Shown piece by piece: positions 57,069 to 64,000 of a stretch of DNA of 64,000 bases (its first letter is position 1; each line of letters starts with the position of its first letter). The notes below the pieces were generated by a model. That model was not told where the DNA came from and did no database searches. It was given only the letters and a program-made list of their open reading frames with translations. Origin of the DNA: Rathayibacter sp. VKM Ac-2759. GTDB lineage: Bacteria; Actinomycetota; Actinomycetes; Actinomycetales; Microbacteriaceae. The translations under genes were made by a program, and so were the position numbers. The stretch lies in assembly GCF_009834225.1 (NCBI RefSeq), contig NZ_CP047176.1, positions 1,674,001-1,738,000 on the forward strand, in the 5' to 3' direction.

Positions 57069-58649
57069 ATGGCTCTCCGCGGCACCCGTCCTCCGACCGT
57101 CCTGCTCCGGAGGATCGGAGCGATCCCGAGGCGGGTGCGGCGGATCGACGCGCGGGCGGCTCGGCGGCTCAACGCGCGCCGTCCCTCCGCGGTCGTGGAC
57201 GGCGTGCTGGTCGCGGCGTCCAGGGCGGCCGACCACGGCGTGCTGTGGTTCGGGCTCGGGGCGCTGCTGGTGCTCGCAGGACGGCCCAGGGAGGCGCTGC
57301 GCGGCACGGGGTCGCTGCTGGTCGCGAGCGCTCTCGCGAACGCCATCGGCAAGAACGTCTTCGGAGGCGCCCGACCGCTGATCGTGGACGTGCCGGTCGG
57401 CCGGCGGTTGGCGACGGTGCCGTCCTCGCCCTCGTTCCCCTCCGGTCACGCGGCGAGCGCCGCCGCCTTCGCGGTCGGCGTCGCCCTCGAGTCGCCGCGT
57501 GCCGGCGCGCTGGTCGCGCCGCTCGCGGCCACGGTCGCGTTCTCGCGGCTGCACGTCGGGGTGCACTGGCTGTCGGACGTCGTCGGGGGCGCGGCTCTCG
57601 GCGCCACCGTCGCCGGGCTCGGGAGGCTCCTGGTTCCGGCGTCGCCGCGGCACGTCCCCGTGTCGGAGCGGGCGGGTCGGCCTCCCGTCGACCGGCGCCC
57701 CCTCGGCGACGGCGCGGAGCTGCTCGTCGTGCTGAACCCCAGCGCCGGGCGCGACTCGCACCGGCCGGATCCGGAGCCGATGATCCTCGGGCGCTTCCCC
57801 GCGGCGACCGTGCACCGTCTGACGGAGGGGGAGGACCTGGCGGAGGTCGTGCGGGCCGCGCGAGCCGGCGACGCGCCTCCGGAGGTTCTCGGGGTCTACG
57901 GAGGCGACGGCACGATGGCGGTCGGCGCGGCCCTCGCGCGGAACGAGGGGATGACGCTCCTGGTGCTCCCCGGCGGGACGATGAACCACTTCGCCAAGGC
58001 GCTCGGGCTCGTCACCGTCGAGGACGCCCTCGACGCCGCCGCGTTCGGCGAGCGGCGGGACGTGGACGTGGCCGAGGTGCGCGCCGGCGACGGGGAGCCC
58101 GTCACGGTGCTGAACACCGTGTCGATCGGGATCTACCCGGAGTTCGTCGCCGCTCGGGAGAAGCACGAGAAGGTGATCGGGAAGCCGCTGGCAGCGGTCC
58201 TCGCGGCGTTCCGGGTGGTGCGCGGCGCCGATCCGTTCGATCTGAAGCGCGATGAGGGCACCGACCGGGTCTGGTCGTACTTCGTCGGGGTGAACCAGGA
58301 GCACCCGCGGACCGCCGCGCCCCTCGCCCGCCGGCGCCTCGACGACGGCCAGCTCGACGTGCGGATCCTGCACGCCGGGCGCTCTCCGCGCACCCGCGGC
58401 GCGCTCTCGCTCGTCCTCGGACGCACCGCCACGCCCGTCGTCAGCCGGGTGCCCGGCTGGCGCGCGCCGGTCGTCGAGTCGTTCTCGACCGACCGGCTCA
58501 CCGTCCAGGCCCGCCGACCCGGCGGCGACGACCCGGGCTGGGCGCACGACGGCGAGACCGAGGAGTTCGACGGCGAGCCCGACGGCTTCGAGCGCACGAG
58601 CGTCCGCATCGTCCCTCTGGGACTCCGGGTCTACTCCGCGGCCGACTGA
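57069..58649 (+). CDS. PAP2 phosphatase fused to diacylglycerol-kinase domain
   Basis: Bifunctional lipid enzyme (526 aa). Residues about 55-195 are a PAP2 domain with KNVFGGARP, PSFPSGHAAS and SRLHVGVHWLSDVVGG (all three catalytic motifs), in a membrane-embedded region. Residues about 225-526 are a DAGKc fold: LLVVLNPSAGRDS, GVYGGDGTMAVGAAL, LPGGTMNHFAKALG and a C-terminal beta domain. The two activities would oppose each other (lipid phosphate removal and addition) or act on different lipids. The architecture occurs in other actinobacteria. Substrates unknown. Confidence 0.85.
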   Translation: MALRGTRPPTVLLRRIGAIPRRVRRIDARAARRLNARRPSAVVDGVLVAASRAADHGVLWFGLGALLVLAGRPREALRGTGSLLVASALANAIGKNVFGGARPLIVDVPVGRRLATVPSSPSFPSGHAASAAAFAVGVALESPRAGALVAPLAATVAFSRLHVGVHWLSDVVGGAALGATVAGLGRLLVPASPRHVPVSERAGRPPVDRRPLGDGAELLVVLNPSAGRDSHRPDPEPMILGRFPAATVHRLTEGEDLAEVVRAARAGDAPPEVLGVYGGDGTMAVGAALARNEGMTLLVLPGGTMNHFAKALGLVTVEDALDAAAFGERRDVDVAEVRAGDGEPVTVLNTVSIGIYPEFVAAREKHEKVIGKPLAAVLAAFRVVRGADPFDLKRDEGTDRVWSYFVGVNQEHPRTAAPLARRRLDDGQLDVRILHAGRSPRTRGALSLVLGRTATPVVSRVPGWRAPVVESFSTDRLTVQARRPGGDDPGWAHDGETEEFDGEPDGFERTSVRIVPLGLRVYSAAD

Positions 58650-58782
58650 CGCCGGGCCGCGCACGCCCGGCCGTCGCTGTAAAGCCCCCGTCGGATGTCC
58701 GCCCCGCCGCCGCCGGGCGGGTGGCCGCGTGCGACTCTGGAGTGCAGGCAGGGGCACGGATCCCGCCGCAGAGGGGCAGACC

Positions 58783-59121
58783 GTGAGACGCATCCACTAC
58801 GCGGAGGAGAGCGTCGTCACGGGCGACGACATCGCCCTCGCCGTGATCGAGTACGCGCGCGTCCTCGCGATGACGTCGACGGCCGACACGGTCGACGTGC
58901 CGGCCCTGCACGAGGGCGCTGTCGGCCACGTGCGGCTCCTGCTCGGCCCGGCGAGCCAGATGCTCGTGTCGGAGGAGCACACTCTCGCCGACGAGATCGT
59001 GGACGAGACGCTCGTCGCCGAGCTGCGCGCACGCACGGGCCGCCTCAGCGGACCGTCGCCGGTCTACTCGGACGACGACGTGTCGGTGCCCCTGACGCCG
59101 GCGGACCTCGACCTGTACTGA
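58783..59121 (+). CDS. Conserved small protein of unknown function
   Basis: A 112-aa soluble, acidic protein that I do not recognise. It opens RRIHYAEESVVTGDDIALAV, continues through an Ala-rich helical part (VIEYARVLAMTSTADTVDVP) and ends VSVPLTPADLDLY; no Cys, no membrane helix. Start is the GTG at 58783, with GAGGGG 6 nt upstream; the frame extends 18 codons further up. Codon and GC use match the neighbours, supporting a real gene. The gene lies alone between the PAP2-DGK gene and the Nudix gene. Confidence 0.6.
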   Translation: MRRIHYAEESVVTGDDIALAVIEYARVLAMTSTADTVDVPALHEGAVGHVRLLLGPASQMLVSEEHTLADEIVDETLVAELRARTGRLSGPSPVYSDDDVSVPLTPADLDLY

Positions 59122-59387
59122 GCTGTCGAAGGGCCGGGACCTCGAGAAGGGGCGCCCGCTGGCGGCGACCACCGGTGTTCTTGCTGCCGCGGCTCTCCAG
59201 GGGCTTCGCCGGGATCTGGCGTCGGTGGGGGCTGCGGGGTCCGGCTGTTGACCGTGCGGGATCCCGATGCGCGCGCTCCTCGATCGGCGGGGTGGGCGAG
59301 CGTGCAGCCGGGTCCGCGAACGCGGGCCGCAGGCGGGGACGACCGGACCCGCCGCGTCAGCTCTCCGGAGGGCAGGAGCCGCGGGTC

Positions 59388-59855
59388 CTACCCGGCGGGC
59401 AGGGACGACTCGAGGGCGTCGAGGGCGGGGAGCTGCCCGGCGACCAGGAGGGTGCGGGCCTCGGCGAGGGGGACCCAGCGGGCCGTCTCGATCTCGGGGA
59501 AGTCCCGGACGACTCCGGAGCCGCGCGGCCACTCGAGCGCGAAGGTGTTGCTCGCGACGAAGACGACCCGGTCGTCGCCGGGCCCGGCGAACACCGTCAC
59601 GAGCTTGCCGCTGCTCTGGCGGAACGTGCCGAGCAGGGCGTAGTCGACATCGGGCGGCGGGGCGCCGATCTCCTCCTCGAACTCCCGGCGGGCCGCGGCG
59701 AGCGGCTCCTCCTCGGGGGTGTGCAGTCCCTTCGGGATCGACCAGGCGCGCGGACGGCGGACCCAGAAGGGGCCGCCCATCCTGCCGAGGAACACCTCGG
59801 CACCGCCCGGCCCCGCCCGGTGCAGGAGCAGGCCCGCGCTCGTGAGTGCCGTCAT
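59388..59855 (-). CDS. Nudix hydrolase
   Basis: Pyrophosphohydrolase (155 aa). The Nudix box is complete: G-x5-E in GLHTPEEEPLAAARREFEEEIG, seen as GLHTPEEE and REFEEEIG. Upstream RPRAWSIPKG and downstream FRQSSGKLVTVFAG and FPEIETARWVPLAEAR suggest the NUDIX subfamily annotated as MutT/YtkD-like, with a C-terminal aromatic wall typical of predicted NTP pyrophosphohydrolases. ATG 59855 is chosen; a GTG five codons upstream (59870) is possible. Convergent with the small unknown gene; the 266-bp gap between them holds nothing I recognise. Confidence 0.85.
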   Translation of the reverse strand: MTALTSAGLLLHRAGPGGAEVFLGRMGGPFWVRRPRAWSIPKGLHTPEEEPLAAARREFEEEIGAPPPDVDYALLGTFRQSSGKLVTVFAGPGDDRVVFVASNTFALEWPRGSGVVRDFPEIETARWVPLAEARTLLVAGQLPALDALESSLPAG

Positions 59856-59921
59856 CCCTCCATCCTGCACCGCCGCCGTGGAAGGATCGGGGGACCCGAC
59901 CGCGAGCACCCGGAGTGGACC

Positions 59922-61301
59922 ATGAGCACGCAGATCCCGGCGAGCACCGACCTCCTGGCGCTGCTGCGCGACGAGCTGGGGGAGGCCGTCTCCACCGACG
60001 GACCCGGCTTCGAGGCCGTGCACACCGACAAGTCCGGCTGGACGAGCGAGGGGCGAGCGCTCGCGCTGGTCACCGCGCGCTCGATCGGGGACGTGCAGGC
60101 GACCCTCCGGTTCGCGACGCGGCACCGGGTGCCGGTCGTGCCGCGCGGAGCGGGGACGGGGCTCGCCGCGGGCGCCGTCGCGACCGCCGGGGCGATCGTG
60201 CTCTCGACGGCGCGGATGGACCGGATCCTCGAGATCTCGCTCGAGGACGAGCTCGCGGTCGTCGAGCCCGGCGTGCTCAACCAGGCGCTCTCGGACGCCG
60301 TCGCCGCCGACGGGCTGGTCTTCTCGCCCGATCCCGCGAGCAAGGCGATCTCGAGCATCGGCGGGAACATCGCGACGAACGCGGGCGGGCTGCTGTGCGC
60401 GAAGTACGGGGTCACCCGCGAGGCCGTGCTCGGGCTCGCGGTGGTGCTCCCCGACGGCCGCCTGGTCCGCACCGGGCGCCGCAGTGTCAAGGGAGTGACC
60501 GGCTACGACCTCACCGCGCTGCTCACCGGCTCGGAGGGGACCCTCGGCGTGATCGTCGAGGCGACGGTGAAGCTGCGGCCGATCCCGGTCGGCGCCGTGG
60601 TGACGATCGGCGCCTACTTCGAGAGCGTGGTCGACGCGGCCTCCGCCTCCGCCGCGATCACGGCGGCGCGCCTCCGCCCGGCCGTGATGGAGCTGATGGA
60701 CGAGGCGGCGCTCGCGGCGATCTCGCGGCACACCGGCGTCGCGATGGACCGCGGACGCTCCTACCTGCTCATCCAGACCGACGGCGGGGGAGCGGCCGAG
60801 GAGGCGCGGCGGATCCTCGACATCGTGACCGGGGCCGGGGGCGTCGCCGAGTCGACCGACGACCCCGTGGCGGGCGAGGCGCTGCTGGCGGTGCGGCGCG
60901 GATTCCATCCGGCCCTCGAGGCCGTGGGCGAGGTGCTGATCGAGGACGTCTGCGTGCCGCGCTCGGCGCTGCCGGCGATGTTCGCCGCGATCCGGGACAT
61001 CGAGGCGCGCACAGGACTCAGCATCCCGACCGTCGCCCACGCGGGCGACGGCAACCTGCACCCGAACTTCGTCCTGCCCGCCGGTGCCACGGTCGTCGGC
61101 GAGGAGGTCTGGGAGGCGGCCGCCGAGCTCTTCCGCACGGCCGTCGCCCTGGGCGGCACGCTGACGGGGGAGCACGGGGTGGGGCTGCTCAAGCGGCGCT
61201 GGCTGGCGGAGGAGCTGGGCGAGGACTCGATGGCGCTGCAGCAGGGCATCAAGGCGGTCTTCGACCCGCTCGGGATCATGAACCCGGGGAAGGTGTTCTG
61301 A
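59922..61301 (+). CDS. FAD-linked oxidase, GlcD/D-lactate dehydrogenase type
   Basis: Flavoenzyme (459 aa) oxidising a 2-hydroxy acid, probably glycolate or D-lactate. N-terminal PCMH FAD domain (VPVVPRGAGTGLAAGAVAT, GGNIATNAGGLLCAKYGV, VTGYDLTALLTGSEGTLGVI) and C-terminal FAD-oxidase domain ending AHAGDGNLHPNF, GEHGVGLLKRRWL and PLGIMNPGKVF, which holds the metal/substrate His residues. No signal peptide or Fe-S partner gene beside it. Substrate cannot be fixed from motifs. Confidence 0.9.
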   Translation: MSTQIPASTDLLALLRDELGEAVSTDGPGFEAVHTDKSGWTSEGRALALVTARSIGDVQATLRFATRHRVPVVPRGAGTGLAAGAVATAGAIVLSTARMDRILEISLEDELAVVEPGVLNQALSDAVAADGLVFSPDPASKAISSIGGNIATNAGGLLCAKYGVTREAVLGLAVVLPDGRLVRTGRRSVKGVTGYDLTALLTGSEGTLGVIVEATVKLRPIPVGAVVTIGAYFESVVDAASASAAITAARLRPAVMELMDEAALAAISRHTGVAMDRGRSYLLIQTDGGGAAEEARRILDIVTGAGGVAESTDDPVAGEALLAVRRGFHPALEAVGEVLIEDVCVPRSALPAMFAAIRDIEARTGLSIPTVAHAGDGNLHPNFVLPAGATVVGEEVWEAAAELFRTAVALGGTLTGEHGVGLLKRRWLAEELGEDSMALQQGIKAVFDPLGIMNPGKVF

Positions 61302-61317
61302 GGAGCGCGTCGAGCCC

Positions 61318-62073
61318 TCAGGAGAGAGCGGCGGTGACGCCGGCGGCGGTCAGGACGATCGTCGCGCCCGACATCAGCCAGTAGAGGATCGTCTCGCGCC
61401 AGGAGCCCGCCGATCCGAGCACGGGGACCGCGGCGTAGCCGCCGGAGGTCCAGAGGTGGCGCAGCGGCGTGCGCCGCACCCAGCGCGGCGAGCGGATGCG
61501 GAGGGGCCAGAGCCAGTTGATCCCCTCGGTCGTGAGGGCGTCGCCCGCCACGTGCACGAGGTAGCCGAGGGTCGCGGCGACCCGGAGCCACGCCCAGGTG
61601 CCGTCGGCGAGGCCGATCAGGAGGGCCGTGACGACGACCGCGCCCGCCCAGGCGATCGGCCAGGACGGTGCCGCCCTGATCGCCTTCGCGGCGAACGCCA
61701 GGGCGGGGAGCGTCAGGAGGGCGGCGAGCGAGACCGGTCCGACGAGCGGCACCGGGAAGCGGAGCTCCGTCAGGACCGGCACCAGGTACCAGACCACCGC
61801 GATCGCCAGGAGCGAGTGCATCCCGTGCCGGTGGCCGCCGCTGATGCGCCCGGCGGTCGCTGTCAGCAGCGAGGCGCCGGGCGCCGAGCGGGAGATCGTG
61901 GCGCGCGCGTGGTCGGCATCCGGTGCGAGGGCCCAGCCGGCGGTGACACCGAGGCCCACGAGCTGCAGATCGAGGGGCAGGGAGCCGAGCCCGAGCGGCC
62001 CCGCGATCGCCGGCACGGAGGTGGCGATCGCCCAGGCGAGGGCGCCGGAGACGGCGTGCGAGCGGCCCATCAT
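61318..62073 (-). CDS. DUF457/YdjM-type membrane protein (predicted metal-dependent hydrolase)
   Basis: Membrane protein (251 aa, about seven helices). MMGRSHAVSGALAWA is the family N-terminus with a conserved His; PDADHARATIS, ISGGHRHGMHSL and HVAGDALTTEGINWLWP carry the other Asp/His residues thought to bind metal. E. coli YdjM is LexA-regulated; no SOS box is seen here. ATG-ATG start at 62073 with GGAGG 10 nt upstream. Function unproven. Confidence 0.83.
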   Translation of the reverse strand: MMGRSHAVSGALAWAIATSVPAIAGPLGLGSLPLDLQLVGLGVTAGWALAPDADHARATISRSAPGASLLTATAGRISGGHRHGMHSLLAIAVVWYLVPVLTELRFPVPLVGPVSLAALLTLPALAFAAKAIRAAPSWPIAWAGAVVVTALLIGLADGTWAWLRVAATLGYLVHVAGDALTTEGINWLWPLRIRSPRWVRRTPLRHLWTSGGYAAVPVLGSAGSWRETILYWLMSGATIVLTAAGVTAALS

Positions 62074-62100
62074 CGCGGGGTCGACCTCCGGGGGCACGAG

Positions 62101-62126
62101 AAAACCCCCGGCGGGAGGCCGGGGGT
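62101..62126 (-). terminator. Rho-independent terminator of tRNA-Val(CAC)
   Basis: Minus-strand hairpin (62118-62125 with 62105-62112) followed by four T, six bases after the tRNA 3' end. Confidence 0.8.
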
Positions 62127-62131
62127 GAGGG

Positions 62132-62204
62132 TGGGCGATACCGGACTCGAACCGATGACCTCTTCCGTGTGAAGGAAGCGCGCTACCAACTGCGCCAATC
62201 GCCC
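62132..62204 (-). tRNA. tRNA-Val (anticodon CAC)
   Basis: Complete cloverleaf on the minus strand, 73 nt: acceptor GGGCGAT/ATCGCCC, anticodon stem CTTCC/GGAAG with loop TTCACAC (anticodon CAC), T arm with GGTTCGAGTCC. Discriminator A; CCA not encoded. Confidence 0.95.
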
Positions 62205-62515
62205 AGGAGGCCGTCTTGTGGACGACCCGAGTAAGGATCGTAGCGGATCCGCCGGGGCGCGATGCACCACTCCGGGGCACCACGCCCGGGTGAACGGGAT
62301 GTGTCGGGCGGGTTTCGCGCGGAAAGACGGGGAAGGCGCCACCGCGGCCGAGATCGGCGCGCGCTCGATTTGGATTCTCGTGCGGCCGTCGGATACAGTC
62401 TTCTAGGTCGAGCCGGGGAGCGAAAGCGCCGGGTGAGACAGGCAAGAAGCAAGACAGGCAAGAAGCAAGACCGGCGAAGTGCACGACAAACCAGCAAGAC
62501 CAGCAAGACCTCCAT
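62205..62515. other. Gap between the divergent tRNA-Val(CAC) and tRNA-Gly genes
   Basis: No gene. It contains a promoter (62370-62399) and two purine-rich tandem repeats: a 16-mer AGGCAAGAAGCAAGAC twice without gap (62440-62455, 62456-62471) and a 9-mer CCAGCAAGA twice (62491-62508), all on the plus strand between the promoter and tRNA-Gly. Confidence 0.7.
62370..62399 (+). promoter_or_regulatory. Promoter of the tRNA-Gly/Cys/Val group
   Basis: TTGGAT (62370-62375), 18-bp spacer, TACAGT (62394-62399): the best -35/-10 pair in the window, as expected for a stable-RNA unit. Predicted leader of about 110 nt before tRNA-Gly. Confidence 0.65.
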
Positions 62516-62587
62516 GCGGATGTGGCGCAGCGGTAGCGCATCACCTTGCCAAGGTGAGGGTCGCGAGTTCGAATCTCGTCATCCGCT
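62516..62587 (+). tRNA. tRNA-Gly (anticodon GCC)
   Basis: 72 nt; acceptor GCGGATG/CATCCGC, anticodon stem TCACC/GGTGA with loop TTGCCAA, T arm GCGAG-TTCGAAT-CTCGT. CCA not encoded. Confidence 0.95.
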
Positions 62588-62589
62588 CG

Positions 62590-62613
62590 AATACCGGCCT
62601 CCGGGCCGGTATT
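62590..62613 (+). terminator. Hairpin after tRNA-Gly
   Basis: Ten-base perfect stem (62590-62599 with 62604-62613), TCCG tetraloop, then TCTG. May end or process the transcript between tRNA-Gly and tRNA-Cys. Confidence 0.6.
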
Positions 62614-62696
62614 TCTGAAGAACAGTGGTCGGGAGCACCCCAGGGTGTCCTCCCGCCTGGTCGGCCCTCGGGCCGCCGACACCGAATCCCGTACAC

Positions 62697-62767
62697 GGTG
62701 GATTGGCCGAGAGGCGAGGCAGCGGCCTGCAAAGCCGTATACACGGGTTCGAATCCCGTATCCACCT
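62697..62767 (+). tRNA. tRNA-Cys (anticodon GCA)
   Basis: 71 nt; acceptor GGTGGAT/ATCCACC, anticodon loop CTGCAAA, T loop TTCGAAT, discriminator T as in bacterial tRNA-Cys. CCA not encoded. Confidence 0.95.
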
Positions 62768-62805
62768 CGATCGTTCACCGAGCGAGGCGCTCTTCACGGA
62801 GCAAC

Positions 62806-62880
62806 GGGCGATTGGCGCAGCGGTAGCGCGCTTCCCTGACACGGAAGAGGTCACTGGTTCGATCCCAGTATCGCCCACCA
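62806..62880 (+). tRNA. tRNA-Val (anticodon GAC)
   Basis: Acceptor GGGCGAT/ATCGCCC identical to the CAC isoacceptor at 62132; anticodon loop CTGACAC; T arm ACTGG-TTCGATC-CCAGT. Followed by ACCA, so CCA may be encoded (62878-62880). Confidence 0.95.
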
Positions 62881-62883
62881 CCA

Positions 62884-62912
62884 GAACCCCCGGCCCCCGC
62901 GGCCGGGGGTTC
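62884..62912 (+). terminator. Terminator of the tRNA group
   Basis: Twelve-base perfect stem (62884-62895 with 62901-62912), 5-nt loop, then TCTCGTTC. Confidence 0.7.
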
Positions 62913-63013
62913 TCTCGTTCCCGGAGGTCCCCGACCGAGGAGTGGCGGGAGCCGGCTGCTCCGGCGACGGCGCCCCTTCTGCCCGGTTCCGCGCGAGCCG
63001 ACCGGGTAACGAC

Positions 63014-63019
63014 TACTCT
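63014..63019 (+). promoter_or_regulatory. -10 box TACTCT of the GNAT gene, leaderless
   Basis: TACTCT, 7 nt, ATG at 63027. No ribosome site. Confidence 0.5.
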
Positions 63020-63026
63020 CGTCGCG

Positions 63027-63641
63027 ATGACCGCCCCGATCGCACTCGACGACTCCACCTGGCTCCGGCTGATCGCCCGCGAGGACGGTCCCGCGCTCGC
63101 GAGCGCCTACCGTCGCAACCGCCGGCACCTCGAGCCCTGGGAGCCCGTGCGCTCGGTGCGCTTCTTCGAGGCGGGCGGACAGACCGACGCCATCGCCGAC
63201 GTCCTCTTCGCTCACCGGGCCGGCAGTGTGCTGCCGCTGGTGCTCGAGCGCGGCGGCGAGATCGTCGGACGCCTCACGCTGTCGAACGTGGTCCGCGGCG
63301 CCTTCGACAGCGCCGACCTCGGCTACTGGCTCGACGCGTCCCTCCAGGGCCGCGGGCTGATGACGCGGGCCGTCGGGGAGACGCTCCGGATCGCGAGGGA
63401 CGAGCTGCGGCTGCACCGCGTGCAGGCCGGGACGCTCCTGCACAACCGCGGATCGCAGACGGTGCTCGAGCACAACGGGTTCGAGCGGATCGGTATCGCC
63501 CGCCGGTACCTCCGGATCGCCGGCGAGTGGCAGGACCACGTGCTGTTCCAGGTGCTCCTCGAGGGCGAGCAGCGACTCGACCCGCCGCATCCGGCGAGCG
63601 ACGATCCGGGCATCAGCCCCGCCAGGGGTCGGCTCGTCTAG
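63027..63641 (+). CDS. RimJ/RimL-type GNAT N-acetyltransferase
   Basis: Acetyl-CoA-dependent acetyltransferase (204 aa), GNAT fold. LRLIAREDGPALASAYRRNR and LEPWEP are typical of the ribosomal-protein N-acetyltransferase (RimJ) group; LGYWLDASLQGRGLMTRAV is the acetyl-CoA loop (motif A, Q/RxxGxG/A as QGRGLM), and HNRGSQTVLEHNGFERIGIARR is motif B. Substrate unknown; an N-terminal protein acetylase or a small-molecule enzyme are both possible. Single gene after the tRNA group. Confidence 0.85.
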   Translation: MTAPIALDDSTWLRLIAREDGPALASAYRRNRRHLEPWEPVRSVRFFEAGGQTDAIADVLFAHRAGSVLPLVLERGGEIVGRLTLSNVVRGAFDSADLGYWLDASLQGRGLMTRAVGETLRIARDELRLHRVQAGTLLHNRGSQTVLEHNGFERIGIARRYLRIAGEWQDHVLFQVLLEGEQRLDPPHPASDDPGISPARGRLV

Positions 63642-63696
63642 GGTGGGCGGCGCCGACGACCGATCGGCACGGGGATCCCGAGAGGACGACTGGACG

Positions 63697-64000
63697 ATGA
63701 CGCGCATCATCGGCGCACGCGAGTTCGACTTCGAGCGCGAGGTCGCCGTGATGGCGGTGGTGAACCGCACTCCCGACTCGTTCTACGACAGGGGGTCGAC
63801 GTTCGCGCTCGACCGGGCGGTCGACGCCGCCGTGCGGGCCGCCGAGCTCGGGGCCGACTGGGTCGACATCGGCGGAGTGCCGTTCGGCCGGGGACCGGCG
63901 GTGTCGCTGCAGGAGGAGATCGACCGGGTCGTGCCCGTGGTCGCGGGCATCCGCGAGCGGAGCGACGTGGTGATCTCGGTCGACACGACCCGCTCCGAGG
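63697..64000 (+). CDS. FolP2-like dihydropteroate synthase homologue (partial)
   Basis: N-terminal 101 codons only; runs off the right edge. AVMAVVNRTPDSFYDRGSTF is the pterin-synthase opening and VVISVDTTRSE the second strand motif. The loop that in true DHPS reads GGESTRPG is here DIGGVPFGRGPA, as in mycobacterial FolP2 (GGVKAGPG type), a paralogue reported to lack DHPS activity. Hence folP2-like and not folP1. ATG 63697 with GAGAGGA 10 nt upstream; TAGGGT at 63638-63643 may be its -10, overlapping the GNAT stop. Confidence 0.8.
   Translation, partial: MTRIIGAREFDFEREVAVMAVVNRTPDSFYDRGSTFALDRAVDAAVRAAELGADWVDIGGVPFGRGPAVSLQEEIDRVVPVVAGIRERSDVVISVDTTRSE

Noticed and set aside
59122..59387. 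Possible gene remnant between the small unknown gene and the Nudix gene
   Set aside because: No frame shows continuous homology or conserved motifs; only a weak 8-bp inverted repeat near the Nudix stop.
61598..62128. Plus frame opposite the DUF457 gene
   Set aside because: Shadow of a clear membrane-protein gene; it also runs into the tRNA terminator.

Overview
The window is high-GC actinobacterial DNA, most likely from the family Microbacteriaceae (Rathayibacter/Clavibacter type; genus uncertain). The evidence is a mycothione reductase, Wag31/SepF instead of FtsA/Min, an aa3-bc1 respiratory set of actinobacterial type (CtaC/D/E/F, QcrCAB), a MurE whose amino-acid recognition motif departs from the meso-DAP consensus, many GTG/TTG starts, and many start codons sitting 6-9 nt after a TAnnnT box, as expected for leaderless transcripts.

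Layout. 1-3.2 kb: an EspI-like MinD/ParA ATPase (left edge), mtr and def. 3.3-8.6 kb: acyl-CoA synthetase, ROK glucokinase, PlsC-type acyltransferase and class II DAHP synthase. 8.6-10.1 kb: a gene-free stretch filled with two families of palindromic repeats. 10.1-14.3 kb: PASTA kinase (PknL type), its Rv2175c-like partner, a polyprenyl diphosphate synthase and a DUF3040 membrane protein. 14.4-38.0 kb: the complete division and cell-wall (dcw) cluster mraZ-rsmH-ftsL-ftsI-murE-murF-mraY-murD-ftsW-murG-murC-ftsQ-ftsZ-yggS-sepF-yggT-wag31-lspA-rluD-dnaE, mostly with start/stop overlaps. 38.0-38.6 kb: a second repeat-rich gap. 38.6-44.4 kb: hisD, nrdR, pyrD, a third repeat-bearing gap, a DUF3043 protein, an M20 dipeptidase and an A-type Fe-S carrier. 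44.5-53.4 kb: terminal respiration, with ctaC-ctaD-ctaF (+) converging on ctaE-qcrC-qcrA-qcrB (-) and a fused VOC gene plus a DUF4440 pseudogene between them. 53.4-61.3 kb: trpD, the dhaKLM dihydroxyacetone kinase operon, a PAP2-diacylglycerol-kinase fusion, a small unknown gene, a Nudix hydrolase and a GlcD-type oxidase. 61.3-64 kb: a DUF457 membrane protein, four tRNA genes (Val-CAC on -, Gly-GCC, Cys-GCA and Val-GAC on +), a GNAT acetyltransferase and the start of a FolP2-like gene.

The genes are ordinary housekeeping genes; the unusual material is between them. Five copies of a roughly 85-bp element occur downstream of gene 3' ends, each immediately after a gene-specific hairpin and always pointing away from the gene. 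Two of the loci also carry REP-like inverted pairs, including an array of about 1 kb with a 170-185 bp period. The gene order aroG / pknL / Rv2175c / ids / DUF3040 / mraZ matches the Mycobacterium tuberculosis order from memory, so the backbone is ancestral and the repeats look like lineage-specific insertions at transcript ends.
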